Source: Beta vulgaris subsp. vulgaris
Taxonomy: Eukaryota; Streptophyta; Magnoliopsida; Caryophyllales; Amaranthaceae
DNA: 64,000 bases
Reading direction: 5' to 3'
Assembly (NCBI RefSeq): GCF_026745355.1
Contig: NC_079207.1
Coordinates: 11,599,625-11,663,624, forward strand
A model generated the notes under the pieces. That model was given only the letters and a program-made list of their open reading frames with translations, was not told the DNA's origin and did no database searches. This document shows positions 63,938-64,000 of the stretch, piece after piece (the first letter of the stretch is position 1; each line of letters opens with the position of its first letter). Position numbers and translations under genes: made by a program.

Positions 63938-64000
63938 GGCCCGTTTGGTAGTCGTTAATAAATTGCGGTAATGGGAATGAATTTCAAGTATAATTTTATT
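63938..64000. mobile_element. MITE with GGCCCGTTTGG end, cut by the window edge
   Basis: The first 63 bases match the complement of the right end of the 38438-38781 element with two differences. Confidence 0.85.

Overview
The window is nuclear DNA from a flowering plant. It has GT-AG introns, a plant SOSEKI gene, a plant myo-inositol-phosphate synthase gene, and large amounts of MULE, CACTA, hAT, Stowaway, Tourist, Helitron, SINE, LINE and TRIM sequence. AT-rich intergenic DNA and large introns point to a eudicot. I suspect Caryophyllales/Amaranthaceae, but that is a guess from general composition.

Only three host genes are well supported. A SOSEKI (SOK) polarity gene lies on the minus strand (CDS 14389 to 10167, five exons, 507 codons). 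A single tRNA-Gln(UUG) gene lies on the plus strand (18040-18111). A myo-inositol-3-phosphate synthase (MIPS) gene lies on the minus strand (CDS 55657 to 50855, nine exons). The MIPS gene has perfect splice logic, but its frame is broken by seven single-base deletions, all between 51.65 and 53.25 kb. Restoring them gives the 511-residue family length, so local assembly error is the simplest explanation and a young pseudogene the alternative.

The rest is layered transposon DNA. 1.1-5.4 kb: a decayed LINE with a TRIM in its RNase H region. 6.1-8.9 kb: a Stowaway MITE, a Tourist-like element flanked by an 80-bp direct repeat, and a hAT element. 10-14.4 kb: SOSEKI with a solo LTR in intron 3. 16.3-17.2 kb: a fold-back element carrying a 301-bp near-perfect hairpin insertion. 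18-26 kb: Helitron ends, simple repeats, a LINE 3' end and MITEs. 26.5-31.2 kb: two related fold-back elements whose arms carry telomere-like repeats, one with a GC-rich hAT element inserted in its arm. 32.9-35.9 kb: a CACTA element nested inside its own family. 40.3-45.6 kb: a FAR1-type MULE interrupted by another CACTA. 45.8-50.4 kb: a MuDR-type MULE with 9-bp target duplications, a GRF zinc-finger ORF facing a truncated transposase, and a third CACTA family member. 50.8-55.9 kb: MIPS, with a Helitron-like insertion and a minisatellite in introns. 57.5-61.6 kb: a Stowaway, a gene-fragment-carrying TIR element, a hAT and a small MULE deletion derivative. 62-64 kb: AT-rich DNA and a MITE cut by the window end.

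The genes do not form a pathway together: SOSEKI acts in cell polarity, MIPS makes the precursor of inositol and phytate, and the rest is mobile DNA. The items most worth following up are the clustered MIPS deletions, the fold-back elements with telomere-like arms, the palindromic vocabularies of the CACTA elements, the TG..CA hairpin at 16.8 kb, and the exon echoes inside the SOSEKI introns.
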